Positions 14,252 through 14,818 of a stretch of 14,818 nucleotides of DNA are shown here, in pieces. The stretch spans positions 1 through 14,818 of the forward strand of contig NZ_CAMPHN010000107.1 of the NCBI RefSeq assembly GCF_946885885.1, read 5' to 3'. The translations under genes and the position numbers were made by a program. The stretch is from an uncultured Pseudomonas sp. Its GTDB lineage: Bacteria; Pseudomonadota; Gammaproteobacteria; Pseudomonadales; Pseudomonadaceae. The first letter of the stretch is position 1. The number at the start of each line of letters is the position of its first letter. The notes beneath the pieces are model-generated. The model did not search any database. It was not told where the DNA came from and was given only the letters and a program-made list of their open reading frames with translations.

Positions 14252-14749
14252 TTACTCGCTAAACCAAAACACTATACGGGAGCGAAGGCCACGCGCTTCG
14301 ATACTAGCCATTAGCTCCATGATTACAGCTAGTTCCAGCGAGAGCTCAGTATGCTGTACAGATGCAACCTCCACCACCTCGCGAAGCTCAGAAAGACGAA
14401 GCCAGCTGGGCGAGATAAATTCTGGTGATGAAACTAAGCCCCACTTTAGTGGGCGGCTCGTGCCAAGATTGGCAGACTCAAGGGCCCACTTTCTTGATAT
14501 GCAGGCTGTGCCCCAACTATCAACTTCATCGAGGTTATCGACTGCCGCTCGGCCGAAGTGGAAAACCGCGATTGACGAGGCCGTGTCTGGAAACCCCCGG
14601 GCAGGAAAACGACATGGTTCACCGCGAATTCCAGCCATGGCGAAGAACAGCTTCGTATTCCTCGGCGGCTCCGCGAAGACAATTCCGGAGGATTGGTGAA
14701 AGTCATCAAATTCGGATGCTTCAACCACAAGGTGAATATCTAACCCCAT
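14252..14749 (-). CDS. Hypothetical cassette protein, 165 aa (DIH...RG.P family)
   Basis: The start MGLDIHLVVEA, then NTKLFFAMAGIRGE...FPARGFPDTASS, and later SPEFISPSWLRLSELREVV and a final VFWFSE, follow the pattern of a family of small uncharacterised proteins common in phages and mobile DNA: a DIH start, an LFA.LA.VR block, a RG.P.D.S block, an HS.SWL.L.EL block and a final RLVFWFD. No function is known to me. No signal peptide or membrane segment. GAGGA lies six to seven bases before the ATG, which is only 17 bp from the upstream attC core; with no room for a promoter, it should depend on read-through from upstream. Confidence 0.75.
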   Translation of the reverse strand: MGLDIHLVVEASEFDDFHQSSGIVFAEPPRNTKLFFAMAGIRGEPCRFPARGFPDTASSIAVFHFGRAAVDNLDEVDSWGTACISRKWALESANLGTSRPLKWGLVSSPEFISPSWLRLSELREVVEVASVQHTELSLELAVIMELMASIEARGLRSRIVFWFSE

Positions 14750-14765
14750 AGATGTTCCTCTTGAG

Positions 14766-14818
14766 GCCTAACGGTTGGCTAAGGGGCGGGCTTTAGCCCG
14801 TCCCAGTGAGCGCAGCGA
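14766..14818 (-). repeat. attC-4 (cut by window end)
   Basis: The 3' core GTTAGGC (minus strand, 14772-14766), AGCCAACC box and the GGGCTAAAGCCC hairpin core are visible; the gene-side half lies beyond 14818. It belongs to the next, more proximal cassette, so the array continues to the right. Confidence 0.88.

Larger units (their letters stand above)
11991..14818 (-). mobile_element. Distal end of a chromosomal integron cassette array
   Basis: Five attC-type repeats sharing the core GGGCTTTAGCC..GTCCC...GAGCG.AGCGA.CGG.TTGAACCA are spaced between single small genes. On the minus strand they read CTAACAATTGGTTCAA...CCTTAACCAAACGTTA, the same polarity as known attC sites such as that of aadA1, and the genes are also on the minus strand with attC at their 3' ends. 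The array therefore runs right to left, with attI and intI expected beyond 14818. Species of the P. alcaligenes, P. mendocina and P. stutzeri groups are known to carry such arrays. No integrase gene is in the window. Confidence 0.9.

Noticed and set aside
14319..14751. Plus-strand open frames of 108 and 126 aa
   Set aside because: Both overlap the 165-aa cassette gene antisense and oppose the cassette direction; the minus-strand gene has a good SD and family-like motifs.
11991..14818. Repeated units that might be a CRISPR array
   Set aside because: Repeats are about 76 bp, imperfect palindromes with integron core sites, and are spaced by whole genes, not by 30-40 bp spacers.

Overview
The window looks like a Pseudomonas chromosome of the P. 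alcaligenes / P. mendocina / P. stutzeri type. The inference rests on the GC-rich core genes, the complete braC-braD-braE-braF-braG branched-chain amino acid transport operon, a RhlG-type ketoreductase that matches my memory of the P. aeruginosa protein closely, the Pseudomonas-type small proteins (DUF2288, DUF5064), and a chromosomal integron cassette array, which is known from those species. No search was run, so the species is not determined.

Layout. Positions 1-4600 hold ordinary core genes, nearly all on the minus strand: the 5' part of trmO (cut by the window edge), a possible remnant of a membrane-protein gene, a ceramidase-family membrane protein, a divergent helix-turn-helix regulator (plus strand), rhlG, a DUF1456/YehS protein and an S4-domain RsuA-like protein whose expected catalytic Asp is replaced by Gln. 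The gaps at 3184-3302 and 4706-4825 carry hairpin-forming intergenic repeats. Positions 4856-9761 hold the high-affinity branched-chain amino acid ABC transporter on the minus strand: the periplasmic binding protein, an intercistronic hairpin, two permeases and two ATPases. The last four genes overlap by 1 to 4 bases. Positions 10057-10851 carry two small core genes on the plus strand.

At 10867 the character changes. An intact IS630-family element (10867-11977, terminal inverted repeats, DDE transposase) sits 15 bp after the last core gene. From 11991 to the window end lies the distal end of an integron cassette array read on the minus strand, so attI and intI should lie to the right of the window. 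Five attC-type repeats are visible: 14766-end, 14156-14232, 13773-13848, 13198-13270 and 11991-12054. The two leftmost have a different, apparently decayed integrase-recognition half. Between them lie, from proximal to distal: a 165-aa protein of unknown function, an 84-aa protein that reads as a ribosomal protein bS21 homologue, a 161-aa low-GC unknown protein, and a last segment with a 99-aa charged unknown protein plus a Phd/YefM - RelE/ParE toxin-antitoxin pair with its own promoter and a perfect 24-bp palindromic operator.

The most interesting items are the bS21-like ribosomal protein gene on a mobile cassette, the decayed attC sites and IS630 element at the border of array and core genome, and the S4-domain pseudouridine-synthase relative that lacks its catalytic Asp.
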